A stretch of 64,000 bases of DNA, taken from the NCBI GenBank assembly GCA_027443745.1, contig DAIAZB010000395.1, positions 1-64,000 of the forward strand, written 5' to 3'. A program made the position numbers and the translations under genes. The stretch is from Thiomonas sp. (GTDB lineage: Bacteria > Pseudomonadota > Gammaproteobacteria > Burkholderiales > Burkholderiaceae). Below are positions 28,008-36,855 of the stretch, in pieces; position 1 is the first letter of the stretch, and each line of letters starts with the position of its first letter. A model generated the notes under the pieces. The model was not told the origin of the DNA. It was given only the letters and a program-made list of their open reading frames with translations, and searched no databases.

Positions 28008-30161
28008 TCATTGCCCCAATTCGTTCCGTTCGAGCGGATGATTATGGTCGCATCCGCGAAAGACGCCAATATCTTCAGGGAATCTCTGGTCCCAATCTGG
28101 TTGAGTGCTTTCACGCCGAAACGGCGGGCTGTCAGTCAGGCGGTTATCGAGTGTCCGCGCGAAGAGATGTCCTGAATAAACCGCTGCCGCAATGGTCCCT
28201 GGGGCATAGCAGTCACCAATTCTGACCACGCGCGGCCCCATTGCCGCCCGTGCGAGAAGATCAAAGAATAGGTCGTCGCACGGCACTTGCGATGTTACAA
28301 GCACTATCGCGTCAGCCATGATTGTGCGCGGACGCCCAGTAAAAACGCACGCGAGGTCGGCCTCGCCCGCCCTGACCTCTATCAATTGGGTTGAAACATG
28401 TACGGCCGAGCATTTTTCGAGCATGCGTCTCTGGATTCTTGGCTGCTCGGCAGTATTCGTTGTGAACGAAGACACCAAACTGTCTGGCGTGACGAAGGTC
28501 ACATCACAGCCGCGCTCCACCAAGTACTCCGCGATCACCCCGCCCATATAGTAGTGATCGTCGTCAAACAGGACAACGCGCCCCTCTGGAAGTCGCCCAG
28601 CTAGGATGTCTTCGGGGGTGAAGATAGCAGTCAACTCAACGCCACGAAGCGGTTGCGTGAGGCTTCGCCCAATCCCATCGCTGCGCCACTCTGCGCCAGT
28701 TGCAAGTGCAATCAGGGTGAAATCAGCCTCCAGAATGATTCCAGCCGTCACATCATTGTTTGGAAGTAGTGTGACATGTCGGTCTTTCTTTAGTTGCTCA
28801 AGCCGCCAGTCCACCACCCGTTGCCAAGCGCGTAGTCCGGGAAGCCTCGCCTCACGGCGCACGCGCCCTCCAAACTCGGGCGAGCGATCAATCAATGTCG
28901 TCTCATAGCCACGCCGACCTAGCCATACCGCAGCCTCAAGCCCAGCTGGACCGCCACCCACGATGAGAACCCGGTCGCCTGTATCTTTCGCAGCGATCCG
29001 CTCTGGATGCCAGCCGCGCCGCCATTCTTCTCCAATTGTCGGGTTCTGGGTGCAGCGCAACGGTACGCTCAACTTATCGGACGCAATGCAAATATTGCAG
29101 CCGATGCATTCCCGTATGTCGTCGTAGGCGCCGGTGCGAATCTTTTCTGGCAGGAAGGGATCTGCGATTGACGGTCTCGCCGCGCCAATCAGATCAAGTA
29201 CCCCGGTGGAAATAAGCCAGAGCATCCGATCTGGCGAAGTATAGCGCCCGACACCAACAACGGGTTTGCCAGTTACCTTTTTCACGAACCGAATATATTC
29301 CTCTTGAAACCCCTCTTCGCTGAAGCGCGATGACTGCCCGTCGTTCTCAAAGGAACTGATGTTGACATCCCATAGATCGGGTAAATGCGCCAGCATTTGG
29401 ACGACGTCGCGCCCCTCACCTACGCAACTCAACCCTTCTGACCCGATTAACTCGTCCACGCCAAACCTAAGCGCAATAGCGCAGCGGTCTCCAACTGCGT
29501 CCTTCGCATCCTCGACAAGCTCTCTTAACAGCCGAACGCGATTTTCAAGACTTCCGCCGTAGCAGTCCGTGCGACGGTTATGGCGCCGCGACAAAAAATG
29601 CGCTGGCAAGGTCATATCGTGACCTGCATAGATATAGACAATATCAAAGCCTGCGCGCTTTGCATTTATTGCCGCAAGGCGGTGCCAATGCCTGACGTTG
29701 CGAATGTCCTGTAGATCCATCTCGCGTGCCATTACCGGTGCATTGCTTCGAGTCGGCGTCAGCGACGGCGCTATAGGAATGGCGCGGGTCTCAAGGTTAT
29801 GGACATGAAATCCGTTGTGCGCCAGTTCGATCCCGGCAAGCGCGCCATGCTTATGGATCTCGTCCACGGCACGCGCCAAGATCGGAAGGTCGTGCTGGTC
29901 CCAAAGTCTGAGCTCGCGCGGGTGACATCCTGAGTAATGCACATCACACTGCTCGGTGCAGACAGCCCCCCAACCACCCTCGGCCTTGATGCCTCGCATC
30001 TGTGCCATTGCGCTGGGATGCACTCTGTTCATTCCGTTACAGTGGGGAACTTGATAGAACCGATTGCGGATCGTAACTGGCCCAATCTTAAGGGGTGTGA
30101 ATAGTGGGGCGAACATCGGATCCGCCGCGCTATAGCTTGGTCGCGGAGCGGGATATTTCAT
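28008..30161 (-). CDS. Flavin/4Fe-4S amine dehydrogenase (trimethylamine/histamine dehydrogenase family)
   Basis: 717 residues. An FMN TIM barrel is followed by the iron-sulfur segment [19 protein letters not shown] (C352, C355, C358, C370) and an NAD(P)-like Rossmann domain ([19 protein letters not shown]). [10 protein letters not shown] places C41 at the cysteinyl-FMN position of trimethylamine dehydrogenase (TMADH). The TMADH aromatic bowl (Y60, W264, W355) is replaced by Q71, F271 and D362, while Y178, H181 and D274 are kept. From memory, the Gln and Asp replacements resemble histamine dehydrogenase, so a primary amine is the likelier substrate, with ETF as probable acceptor. Start and stop are coupled to yggS and trpD. 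Confidence 0.85.
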   Translation of the reverse strand: MKYPAPRPSYSAADPMFAPLFTPLKIGPVTIRNRFYQVPHCNGMNRVHPSAMAQMRGIKAEGGWGAVCTEQCDVHYSGCHPRELRLWDQHDLPILARAVDEIHKHGALAGIELAHNGFHVHNLETRAIPIAPSLTPTRSNAPVMAREMDLQDIRNVRHWHRLAAINAKRAGFDIVYIYAGHDMTLPAHFLSRRHNRRTDCYGGSLENRVRLLRELVEDAKDAVGDRCAIALRFGVDELIGSEGLSCVGEGRDVVQMLAHLPDLWDVNISSFENDGQSSRFSEEGFQEEYIRFVKKVTGKPVVGVGRYTSPDRMLWLISTGVLDLIGAARPSIADPFLPEKIRTGAYDDIRECIGCNICIASDKLSVPLRCTQNPTIGEEWRRGWHPERIAAKDTGDRVLIVGGGPAGLEAAVWLGRRGYETTLIDRSPEFGGRVRREARLPGLRAWQRVVDWRLEQLKKDRHVTLLPNNDVTAGIILEADFTLIALATGAEWRSDGIGRSLTQPLRGVELTAIFTPEDILAGRLPEGRVVLFDDDHYYMGGVIAEYLVERGCDVTFVTPDSLVSSFTTNTAEQPRIQRRMLEKCSAVHVSTQLIEVRAGEADLACVFTGRPRTIMADAIVLVTSQVPCDDLFFDLLARAAMGPRVVRIGDCYAPGTIAAAVYSGHLFARTLDNRLTDSPPFRRESTQPDWDQRFPEDIGVFRGCDHNHPLERNELGQ

Positions 30162-30844
30162 ATGGAAAGCGGCTTGCGAGCGCCGAAAATCGCACTGCCA
30201 ACACGAACATGAGTCGCACCATGGGAAATCGCCAGAGCGAAGTCTTGGCTCATACCCATCGACAGGACACTGAGCCCGTTCTGTTGGGCGATGCTTGCTA
30301 GTTTCCGAAAATCATCGACCGGTTCACCTTTGGCTGGAGGAATACACATTAGGCCTACGACATGAAGGCCCAACTGGTCCCGGCATTCTGAGATCAAGCC
30401 GTCGGCTTGCTCAGGTAGGACACCGCTCTTCTGTGGCTCATAGCTTGTGTTCACTTGAATACAGATTGCAGGCGAACGCCCCTGTCTATCGCGCTCCTTC
30501 GCGATAGCCGCAGCGAGGCTCAAACGATCGACTGACTGAATGACGTCAAAAAGAGCCACGGCGTCCCGCGCCTTCTTCGACTGAAGTGGTCCGATCATGT
30601 GGAGCTTGATCCCAGGATTGGCCTGGAGTAGGGCAGGCCATTTCGACCGAGCTTCCTCCAGTCTGTTCTCGCCGAAGACCCGCTGGCCAAGATCAATTGC
30701 TGATTGCAGCCTATCCGGCTCAACCGTCTTCGAGGCAGCGACCAGCGTCACATCCTCTAGCCGACGTCCACACGCAGCCGCAGTCTCTTGGATAGCGTTG
30801 CGGATACTCGATAGAGCCACTTCCAAATCAACTTTTCTATCCAT
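30158..30844 (-). CDS. YggS/PROSC-type PLP-binding protein
   Basis: 228-residue non-catalytic fold-III PLP-binding barrel. VTLVAASKTVEPDRLQSAI carries the PLP lysine; FGENRLEEARSKW, HMIGPLQSKKARDA, CIQVNTSYEPQKSG and LSMGMSQDFALAISHGATHV with RVGSAIFG are the family blocks. It buffers free PLP and influences vitamin B6 and amino-acid homeostasis. It overlaps the amine dehydrogenase gene by four bases. A second copy of this usually chromosomal gene inside a biosynthetic operon, together with pdxH and a PLP-fold enzyme, implies heavy PLP demand or exposure to PLP-reactive amines. Confidence 0.9.
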   Translation of the reverse strand: MDRKVDLEVALSSIRNAIQETAAACGRRLEDVTLVAASKTVEPDRLQSAIDLGQRVFGENRLEEARSKWPALLQANPGIKLHMIGPLQSKKARDAVALFDVIQSVDRLSLAAAIAKERDRQGRSPAICIQVNTSYEPQKSGVLPEQADGLISECRDQLGLHVVGLMCIPPAKGEPVDDFRKLASIAQQNGLSVLSMGMSQDFALAISHGATHVRVGSAIFGARKPLSI

Positions 30845-30878
30845 ATTGCTTTTGCTCCACTGCTTGGCTCAAAGACCC

Positions 30879-31553
30879 TCAGTTGGACGGCGGGTTTTCC
30901 TGAACGTCACATCCAGCTAGTGTGAAAGCCGAAGCCAGTTCCGCTGTCATCGCGCCAAGATCATCGACAGCCTTCTCATGAAGCGCCTCAGTAACAAGAA
31001 GCGCACGTTTTGTCATGCTGGAAACGGCCGACCGCCCGCTTTGCCTATGGACCCAACGCCGCGCATGGGCCCAGCCAGCAGAATCAGCAAAGATTACTTC
31101 GCCCGGCTCGGGATGCTCTTCAGTGCCGGCAAAAGTCACATACCTCTCATCGCCAATGGCGTAGCGGACGGTCAGTGTCCCCACGACCTGGTCGAGGTCA
31201 AAGACAGCGAGAGGAATCGCCCAAGCCGCCGACACCGCGTTGCAGAAATCGACAACAGGGTTTACCGCTGGAAGGTTTCCTTCCGTCCGCAAGCGCCTCA
31301 GAAGCGATTCAGCGGCGCATCGGTATTGCGTAGGCTTCAGACCCATCTGCGAATATGCCCCGCGCCAAGCCCGAATCTGTGGCATCTCACTTTCAGACCC
31401 GACCGCAAGTCGGCCAAGCGCAGTGCGCAAATGCTGTGCGGCATCGAGCTTTGAGGGATCGAGTCGATCAACGTTAGTGAGCAGGACGATACCCACGCTC
31501 AATGTCGAAAAATCGGCACGAAGGGCAGTATCGTGCTGAAAAATTGGCGTCAT
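30879..31553 (-). CDS. Stand-alone B3/B4 domain protein (PheRS editing-like)
   Basis: 224 residues from MTPIFQHDTA, whose ATG overlaps the EamA stop (ATGA). It matches free-standing B3/B4 proteins related to the editing domain of phenylalanyl-tRNA synthetase beta subunit: SQMGLKPTQYRCAAESLLRR, LPAVNPVVDFCNAVSAAWAI, and EPGEVIFADSAGWAHARRW. In PheRS this fold hydrolyses mischarged Tyr-tRNA. In this operon the obvious hypothesis is clearance of tRNA charged with the pathway product or an intermediate, that is self-protection, but no free-standing B3/B4 function is shown by the sequence. Confidence 0.8.
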   Translation of the reverse strand: MTPIFQHDTALRADFSTLSVGIVLLTNVDRLDPSKLDAAQHLRTALGRLAVGSESEMPQIRAWRGAYSQMGLKPTQYRCAAESLLRRLRTEGNLPAVNPVVDFCNAVSAAWAIPLAVFDLDQVVGTLTVRYAIGDERYVTFAGTEEHPEPGEVIFADSAGWAHARRWVHRQSGRSAVSSMTKRALLVTEALHEKAVDDLGAMTAELASAFTLAGCDVQENPPSN

Positions 31554-32446
31554 ATAGCTCCACTCCTTCTTCTGACTGGAAGACTTAGCACAAGAATTGC
31601 CGCGATCACAGTGACCATACCCAATAACTGGGACAGTCCTATGGACTCCCCTAGAAACACTGCAGCAAGGGCTACGGCGGTAAGTGGCGCAATCGCAGTG
31701 AACGTTGCAGCTTCGCCCCCGCTGACGCGCGCAGCGCCCGCGTACCAAAGGAGGAAGCCCCCGACGGTCGGGATAAGCGCGTACCAAGCAATAGCCGCCA
31801 AGGCGGATATGGACAGATTGATCCTCTCCCAACCAAATGCAACGAAGGGAAGTGAGAACAGAAGCCCGAACGCAGTCATTACCGTCGACTGCAGTAGCGG
31901 CGGCAACAGCACATCCATTCGCTTGTTCAGAAGGATGAAGGCACTCTCACAAATCACCGCCCCCAACACAAGGACCATCCCGACCAACGAGCCATGTTCA
32001 CGGCCAGTCCATGCAACGGACATCACGCCTATTGTGGCGAGCGTGACGCTCGCCGCAATCCTATAGTCCGATCGCTCGCGCAACACGAGCACTGCGAACA
32101 ACGCAGAAACGGCGGGAAGCGTTCCAATCACAACACCAGCGGTCGCGGCTGGAAGAAAATTTAGTCCTGAAATTAACAAGACCGTATACCCTACGCTCCC
32201 AGCGGCAGCTTGCAGAGCTAAAAGTCCCCAATCCCGCCGCCTGAGGCTTGGCATTCGCACATGCGACATGACAACAATCGCCAATAAGATCGGTAGGGCA
32301 AGTGCAAATCGCATGGCGACAGCTGCAAAAGGTGGAATATTACCAGCAATTATCTTCGAGGCAATGACCGTTGAACCAACCGTCATCATTGCAAGTGCGA
32401 GCAGGAGGTATCCGAAAAGGTGATCGGCCATTTTAAGCTTAGTCAT
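31550..32446 (-). CDS. EamA/DMT-family exporter
   Basis: 298 residues with about ten hydrophobic segments in two EamA repeats (for example MMTVGSTVIASKIIAGNIPP in the first and MVLVLGAVICESAFILLNKR in the second). The family (RhtA, YddG and others) exports amino acids and small metabolites, aromatic ones in the case of YddG. It is coupled to the B3/B4 gene. The 254 bp upstream, to pdxH, contain no gene or clear lux-box, so a second promoter or simple read-through from luxI is possible. Together with LysE it gives the cluster two exporters. Confidence 0.85.
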   Translation of the reverse strand: MTKLKMADHLFGYLLLALAMMTVGSTVIASKIIAGNIPPFAAVAMRFALALPILLAIVVMSHVRMPSLRRRDWGLLALQAAAGSVGYTVLLISGLNFLPAATAGVVIGTLPAVSALFAVLVLRERSDYRIAASVTLATIGVMSVAWTGREHGSLVGMVLVLGAVICESAFILLNKRMDVLLPPLLQSTVMTAFGLLFSLPFVAFGWERINLSISALAAIAWYALIPTVGGFLLWYAGAARVSGGEAATFTAIAPLTAVALAAVFLGESIGLSQLLGMVTVIAAILVLSLPVRRRSGAI

Positions 32447-32700
32447 CTTAAATTATCTTCCTGTGCCGTTTTCTCGCTGCAAATTTGGCCTTAACCCGAT
32501 GCCATCGAAGTTTAACGTCTTTCACGCCGAGACTTATGGTAGCCTCCGGCTTACTCCACGGCGTCTATAACCACCACCACACACCCGCTTGGTCCATCCC
32601 GATCCAAACTGAAGTACGCGATTTTGGCTAATGGACAATCATCGCTCGCGAACAAAATATGCCAGTATAACCTCATCAAGTGAAGTCGAAATAGAACAAG

Positions 32701-33366
32701 TTATGGATAGTACCTTTGACTACTCCACGGAGCACCCTGTGAATTTCGCGTGAAGACAAGACGGTCATGTAGCCTATAAGGCTTATCCATCCAAAATTCC
32801 ATATAGGTTGGGACGATACGGAAGCCGGTCCAGTGGCGCGGTCGCGGGATGGCGCCAAGCGCATACTTGACGGCCTGAACGGCGACAGCCTTCCGCAACT
32901 CATGCCTGCCCGCAAGCGGACGTGACTGGCGACTAGCCCATGCGCCTATCCTGCTCGCCCGTGGGCGCGAAGCAAAATAGGCGTCGGCCTCATCCTCCGT
33001 CACTAGCATTACTTGCCCGCGGAGCCGCACCTGACGCCGAAGTGACTTCCAATGTAGAACCGCAGCGGCCTGCATGTTCGCCAAGAGCTCGACTCCTTTT
33101 TGGGATTCAGTATTCGTAAAGAACACGAAGCCATTAGAATCAAACCCTTTCAGCAATACCATCCGGACATTCGGTAACCCTACCGTATCCGAGGTGGCGA
33201 TCGCCATGGCATTGGCATCGTTAATTTCCTTGATGTGTGCAAGTGCAAGCCATTCCCCAAAGAGCGCGAACGGATCCTCACCGTTGACCACATCTTCGTC
33301 GTTCTCGAATGCGACATCTGGGTTGAGTCCCACCAAATCCATTGCTTTCTCCTGGCCTTGGCCCAT
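32701..33366 (-). CDS. pdxH: Pyridoxamine/pyridoxine 5'-phosphate oxidase (PdxH-type)
   Basis: 221-residue FMN-binding split barrel. Typical blocks are [70 protein letters not shown] and the C-terminal [16 protein letters not shown]. It oxidises PMP or PNP to PLP. PhzG of phenazine clusters is a PdxH relative and is also quorum-regulated, but this sequence looks like ordinary PdxH and no other phz gene is present. It follows the decarboxylase-like gene by 13 bp. Confidence 0.85.
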   Translation of the reverse strand: MGQGQEKAMDLVGLNPDVAFENDEDVVNGEDPFALFGEWLALAHIKEINDANAMAIATSDTVGLPNVRMVLLKGFDSNGFVFFTNTESQKGVELLANMQAAAVLHWKSLRRQVRLRGQVMLVTEDEADAYFASRPRASRIGAWASRQSRPLAGRHELRKAVAVQAVKYALGAIPRPRHWTGFRIVPTYMEFWMDKPYRLHDRLVFTRNSQGAPWSSQRYYP

Positions 33367-33379
33367 ACCGCGTACCTCC

Positions 33380-34666
33380 TCATCCGACTGGAATGGGCTG
33401 GTGTTCCGGCAGCAAATTCCGCCATTTGTCCAACGGGTGGCCGGGCTTGGTCACAAGGCGCATTGAGCCGTCAATATTCACAACGACTTCGCCGGCTGGC
33501 GGAACGTTCAAAAATTCCATGTGCTGCGTTGCACAATAGGCGCCAACATCAAAGATCAGAAGATAACCACCAGCTACGACAGAATTAGGGACTACAGCCT
33601 CACCCGGCAATATATAATCATTTCTGAGAAGACTTCGACCGCGAATCTTGCATGTTACAGCGTCTTCGCCGTGGAAAATTTCTCGAAACGTATCATCTAG
33701 AAAAACGGTATTGTGTGATCGGTTGCGTAGCTGCGCCGAAGGCATCAGCATGCGCGATCCGTCGGTGACGACAATGTTGGCGTTGGAATGTTTCACGATA
33801 TCGCGTTTTACGCCAACTAAGAGTACGCCAGTGTCTGCCAGAATGTCCCGACCTGGCTCGATCAAGAAATTAACGTAATCTGGAATTCCCATCTCGGCCG
33901 CAAGCACACGAATGGCTTTGAAGTAGGTAAGCCAGTCAAAATGCTTTATCTGATCATCCCACCCTTCATATTTGAAGCCATGGCCGCCTGCAAAGTTGAT
34001 CGATTTCGCAGTTGAAAAATGATCAAGAAACATACGGAAGATCTGGCGTGCTATATCAATCATGTCATCAAGCGAATTGCCGCTACCGCAGTACACCTCG
34101 AAGCATTCAAGTGTACGGTCATGGGCCTTAAGCATTTGTGCAAGGTCGGCTAATTGGTCGACCTTAATGCCGGGCTTGTCAGAGCCGAGGCTGTCGATCC
34201 GAACACTAATTGTCTTAGCCTTTTGCTGCAGAGCAAAGGTGATTTCGTCGAGACTCGCCAAGAAGGTTGGGTATCCATGCTGTCCCCAAAAACTGATCTC
34301 TTCGTTCGATACGTGCCCGGGTGAAACGATGAAGTTTGAATAGCCAAACTTTGTGACGATCTCGTGTTCGTTCGGCATCTGGAGAAGAATACCAACACCT
34401 TCATCTCGCAGCGGCCTCAGAATGTGCGGGTTGGCGTTGGGGAAAAACGGGACAAAAATAGAAAGTCGATCCCCAAGGCCAGCCTCAACTGCGGCAGCTT
34501 TCACTCGGCGGGCATTCTTCGTTAACTGCGCCGCGCTATAGATAAATACAGGTGTTCCAGCGTAGTTAACAATCATCTCAAGATTTACCGATCCAATCCA
34601 ATGCGTACCAAGCCGTGAAATGTGAGTTGAGGTCGGATGACTCTCTATATATTCGGTTGATTTCAT
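33380..34666 (-). CDS. Fold-III PLP decarboxylase-like protein lacking the canonical lysine
   Basis: 428 residues with the layout of Orn/DAP/Arg decarboxylases: [11 protein letters not shown] near the start, [13 protein letters not shown] in place of the phosphate-binding [19 protein letters not shown], and [15 protein letters not shown] at the C-terminus. The strand that should carry the Schiff-base lysine (YAxKAN) reads FFPNAN, putting N77 at the lysine position by eye. The Cys-Glu/Asp-Ser-x-Asp active-site block near the end is GRSLLRND, without the Cys. It may therefore bind PLP non-covalently, act by other chemistry, or be a scaffold. It follows luxI with a 203-bp gap that holds no convincing gene. 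Confidence 0.8.
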   Translation of the reverse strand: MKSTEYIESHPTSTHISRLGTHWIGSVNLEMIVNYAGTPVFIYSAAQLTKNARRVKAAAVEAGLGDRLSIFVPFFPNANPHILRPLRDEGVGILLQMPNEHEIVTKFGYSNFIVSPGHVSNEEISFWGQHGYPTFLASLDEITFALQQKAKTISVRIDSLGSDKPGIKVDQLADLAQMLKAHDRTLECFEVYCGSGNSLDDMIDIARQIFRMFLDHFSTAKSINFAGGHGFKYEGWDDQIKHFDWLTYFKAIRVLAAEMGIPDYVNFLIEPGRDILADTGVLLVGVKRDIVKHSNANIVVTDGSRMLMPSAQLRNRSHNTVFLDDTFREIFHGEDAVTCKIRGRSLLRNDYILPGEAVVPNSVVAGGYLLIFDVGAYCATQHMEFLNVPPAGEVVVNIDGSMRLVTKPGHPLDKWRNLLPEHQPIPVG

Positions 34667-34869
34667 TTGCTAAACTCCCTGATAGTGTTAAGCAATATTT
34701 AATTTGATGGATAACGAATCGGTTTATTTTTTGCCGGGCGCTGGGCATGTAAAAAACGAGGAGCTTCTTGGCAGTCCAGCAATTTGCACGAAGCAGTTTC
34801 AATATTTGCAGGCCCATTCTTTAACTGGATGTGAAAACTAATTGTTATTAGTCATCCATTAATTGCAAA

Positions 34870-35448
34870 TCAAAAATTGATCGGCTCTGCATTTTCTGTC
34901 CAAAATACCCAGCAAGCAAAAATCGGATGCCCATCAATAATCATTGGCGGCCCCGCACGGTGCGCATGGAAGCCAGCCCTCCGTAATAACCTCTCCACCC
35001 CGATATTCGTCACCATAATGAGCCGCTTAGCCCCTTGCTCGGCCGCACAGGAAATGGATGCGCGCATCAATGCGATCGCCGCCTCTGAGGACATCTTCCC
35101 CAGTGCTGACGTAGCTTGGCTGTTGAAATCCGTGGCCGCAAAGCGCGACAACTCCCAGACATCCGGGGAAGCCGGTGGGGCGAGGCCGTTCAAGAGTTGT
35201 GGGAAAACCTCGCCCAGGAGGTAGGGCTTGGTGGTGGGCAGTAGCCGTGCACAGCCGCAGACACGCCCCTGACCATCCTGGCCAACAACATAGACGGTAT
35301 CCGGGCGATCGAACTGGTCCGCCTCAATGCCATCCTGGGAGGGCACATCCCATTCCAGCTTCTCGACAAACACCCGATGGCGATAGCGCCCGACGCTGTT
35401 GTGCAAGCTCTGCGGGAGCTGCGCCGAGGATCCTGTCACGATGTGCAT
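34870..35448 (-). CDS. luxI: LuxI-family acyl-homoserine-lactone synthase
   Basis: 192 residues. The start MHIVTGSS has GGAGG four bases upstream; an ATG six codons earlier lacks a site. The conserved charged and aromatic residues of the family are present: R25, F27, W33, D44, D47, R68, F82, E99 and R102 (RVFVEKLEW, GCARLLP, ELSRF). It makes an AHL from SAM and an acyl donor. A lux-box lies 62 bp upstream, implying positive autoregulation, and the downstream biosynthetic genes run in the same direction. Signal chain length cannot be predicted. Confidence 0.9.
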   Translation of the reverse strand: MHIVTGSSAQLPQSLHNSVGRYRHRVFVEKLEWDVPSQDGIEADQFDRPDTVYVVGQDGQGRVCGCARLLPTTKPYLLGEVFPQLLNGLAPPASPDVWELSRFAATDFNSQATSALGKMSSEAAIALMRASISCAAEQGAKRLIMVTNIGVERLLRRAGFHAHRAGPPMIIDGHPIFACWVFWTENAEPINF

Positions 35449-35509
35449 ACCACCTCCAATTGGCATTGAGCCTTGGAGGTGTATTCCACCTGCGCCAACT
35501 CGGGCGCGT

Positions 35510-35529
35510 AACTGTTAGATCTGACAGGT
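35510..35529. promoter_or_regulatory. lux-box upstream of luxI
   Basis: AACTGTTAGATCTGACAGGT has the 20-bp length and CTG-N10-CAG arrangement of lux/las boxes and a near-perfect inverted repeat. Its centre is about 70 bp upstream of the luxI start, immediately after the RsaM-like stop codon, where a LuxR-type activator would act on the luxI promoter. Confidence 0.75.
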
Positions 35530-35531
35530 CA

Positions 35532-35969
35532 TCAGGCGTAACGTGAACGAATATGCTGTTCGACCGTTGCTTGCCAGGACCATGTTGAAATCAGCACGCC
35601 CAGCGCGGCATCGGTCCTGCATCTGCCCAGGTCGCGGTGCTGAGCATCCACGATCATCACATTGCTTCGGGGTTCGCCGATAGGGGTATAGATGAGCGGC
35701 ATCGCAGAGGCATCAAGCCACCAGTCCCACCCCAGGGTGATCACCGGGGATGTTGTGCTCACCCATTCGGTGTAACCGGATACGGGGTCCAGACTGGCGC
35801 CTTCAAAGGTGGGCGGAGATCCGACATGTTCATCCAAGCCGGACAGCAGATGGGCGAAGGGAATCGTCCTTAGGGTTTCAACGGTGAGACGGATCAGACC
35901 GTCATCTGACAGGGTCATCATTGGCGCTCGGAATAATGCAAGGCCATCACCCGTGGTCGGGTACATCAT
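35532..35969 (-). CDS. RsaM-like quorum-sensing modulator (DUF4902-like)
   Basis: 145 residues from the tandem ATG (MMYPTTGDGL), which has GAGGA at a good distance; the frame extends 16 codons further to the vicinity of the luxR start. Position between luxI and luxR, length, and the segments VSGYTEWVS and ITLGWDWWLD resemble the RsaM family of Burkholderia and Pseudomonas, proteins that repress AHL production by an unknown mechanism. The assignment is from pattern and context, not alignment. It is transcribed divergently from luxR and towards luxI. Confidence 0.7.
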   Translation of the reverse strand: MMYPTTGDGLALFRAPMMTLSDDGLIRLTVETLRTIPFAHLLSGLDEHVGSPPTFEGASLDPVSGYTEWVSTTSPVITLGWDWWLDASAMPLIYTPIGEPRSNVMIVDAQHRDLGRCRTDAALGVLISTWSWQATVEQHIRSRYA

Positions 35970-36030
35970 GTTTGTAGTCCTCGATGAATTGCAGGGGGTC
36001 ACGTTACATGAAGACACAATGCAGGAGTAG

Positions 36031-36044
36031 TGTCAAATATGACA
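36031..36044. promoter_or_regulatory. lux-box-like palindrome over the luxR start
   Basis: TGTCAAATATGACA repeats the TGTYA-N4-TGACA pattern of the luxI and radical SAM sites. It covers the ATG of luxR (36039), a position suited to negative autoregulation or to control of the divergent RsaM-like gene. The arms outside the 14-bp core are not symmetrical, so support is weaker. Confidence 0.45.
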
Positions 36045-36794
36045 GTCCGCCACAAGAACTGTCCGCAGGAGAAGGCCGTGAAGGGATGGCAAGAACACCA
36101 ACTCCATGCGCTGCAAACGATCACGTGTGACGCGCAGTTGTTCGAGCTCGCCGCCTCGATCGTCCAATCCCTCGGATTCGACCATTGCTCCTATGGGCTA
36201 CGTATGCCGCTGCCGGTCTCTCAGCCCAGGGTGGTGTTGCTGACCAATTATCCGCGTGCGTGGGAGGAACGGTACAAGGAGAGGGGATACGTTGCGGTTG
36301 ACCCCACGGTCCGCCATGGCACGCACTCCCTGCAGCCCGTCGTATGGTCGGACGCGTTCTTCGCCTCGAGTCGCGATCTCTGGGAAGAAGCCCGCTCGTT
36401 CGGCTTGTGTGTTGGCTGGGCGCAATCCAGCCGGGACGTAAACAGCACCATGGGCCTGTTGTCGGTGTCGCGATCGGGGGAGCCGATCTCCGAGGTCGAA
36501 CTGCGCGGCAAGGAGATCAAGCTGGCTTGGCTGACGCAGATGGTGCATCTTGGGATGTCGCGCATCCTCACGGCCAAGTTGATGCCTGAAGCGAAGGTAA
36601 AGCTTACCGACCGGGAGATCGAGGTGCTGCGATGGACTGCGGATGGCAAGACGGCGTCGGAGATCGCCGACATCCTCAACATCTCCGAGCGCACCGCGAA
36701 TTTTCACATTGCCAACGTGATCACCAAGCTGAATGCACCGAACAAGACCGCTGCGGTCATTCGGGCGGGAATGCTGGGGATGCTGGGCTCGTAA
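36039..36794 (+). CDS. luxR: LuxR-family AHL-responsive regulator
   Basis: 251 residues. The N-terminal autoinducer domain has the family residues around FDHCSYGLRMP, NYPRAWEERYKERGYVAVDP with the Trp/Tyr/Asp ligand contacts, and VVWSDAFF. The C-terminal GerE-type helix-turn-helix is LTDREIEVLRWTADGKTASE plus IADILNISERTANFHIANVI. Start at MTVRH, 11 bases after GCAGGAG; a GTG nine bases upstream is the alternative. Divergent from the RsaM-like gene and luxI, it is the cognate receptor by context. Confidence 0.9.
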   Translation: MTVRHKNCPQEKAVKGWQEHQLHALQTITCDAQLFELAASIVQSLGFDHCSYGLRMPLPVSQPRVVLLTNYPRAWEERYKERGYVAVDPTVRHGTHSLQPVVWSDAFFASSRDLWEEARSFGLCVGWAQSSRDVNSTMGLLSVSRSGEPISEVELRGKEIKLAWLTQMVHLGMSRILTAKLMPEAKVKLTDREIEVLRWTADGKTASEIADILNISERTANFHIANVITKLNAPNKTAAVIRAGMLGMLGS

Positions 36795-36855
36795 GCTCCC
36801 CCACTGAGTAGACAGTCTGAAAATATTGACTTCCGCATCTTCAAGGAAGAGAGCG

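Noticed and set aside
32701..33366. PdxH homologue as PhzG of a phenazine cluster
   Set aside because: The sequence has ordinary PdxH motifs and no phzA-F or phzE is present.
34578..34817. 79-codon frame between luxI and the PLP-like gene
   Set aside because: It overlaps the start of the decarboxylase-like gene in another frame and has no ribosome site.
35897..35920. Possible additional lux-box inside the RsaM-like gene (GTCATCTGACAG)
   Set aside because: The TCA/TGA half-sites have 2-bp instead of 4-bp spacing and the outer arms do not match.
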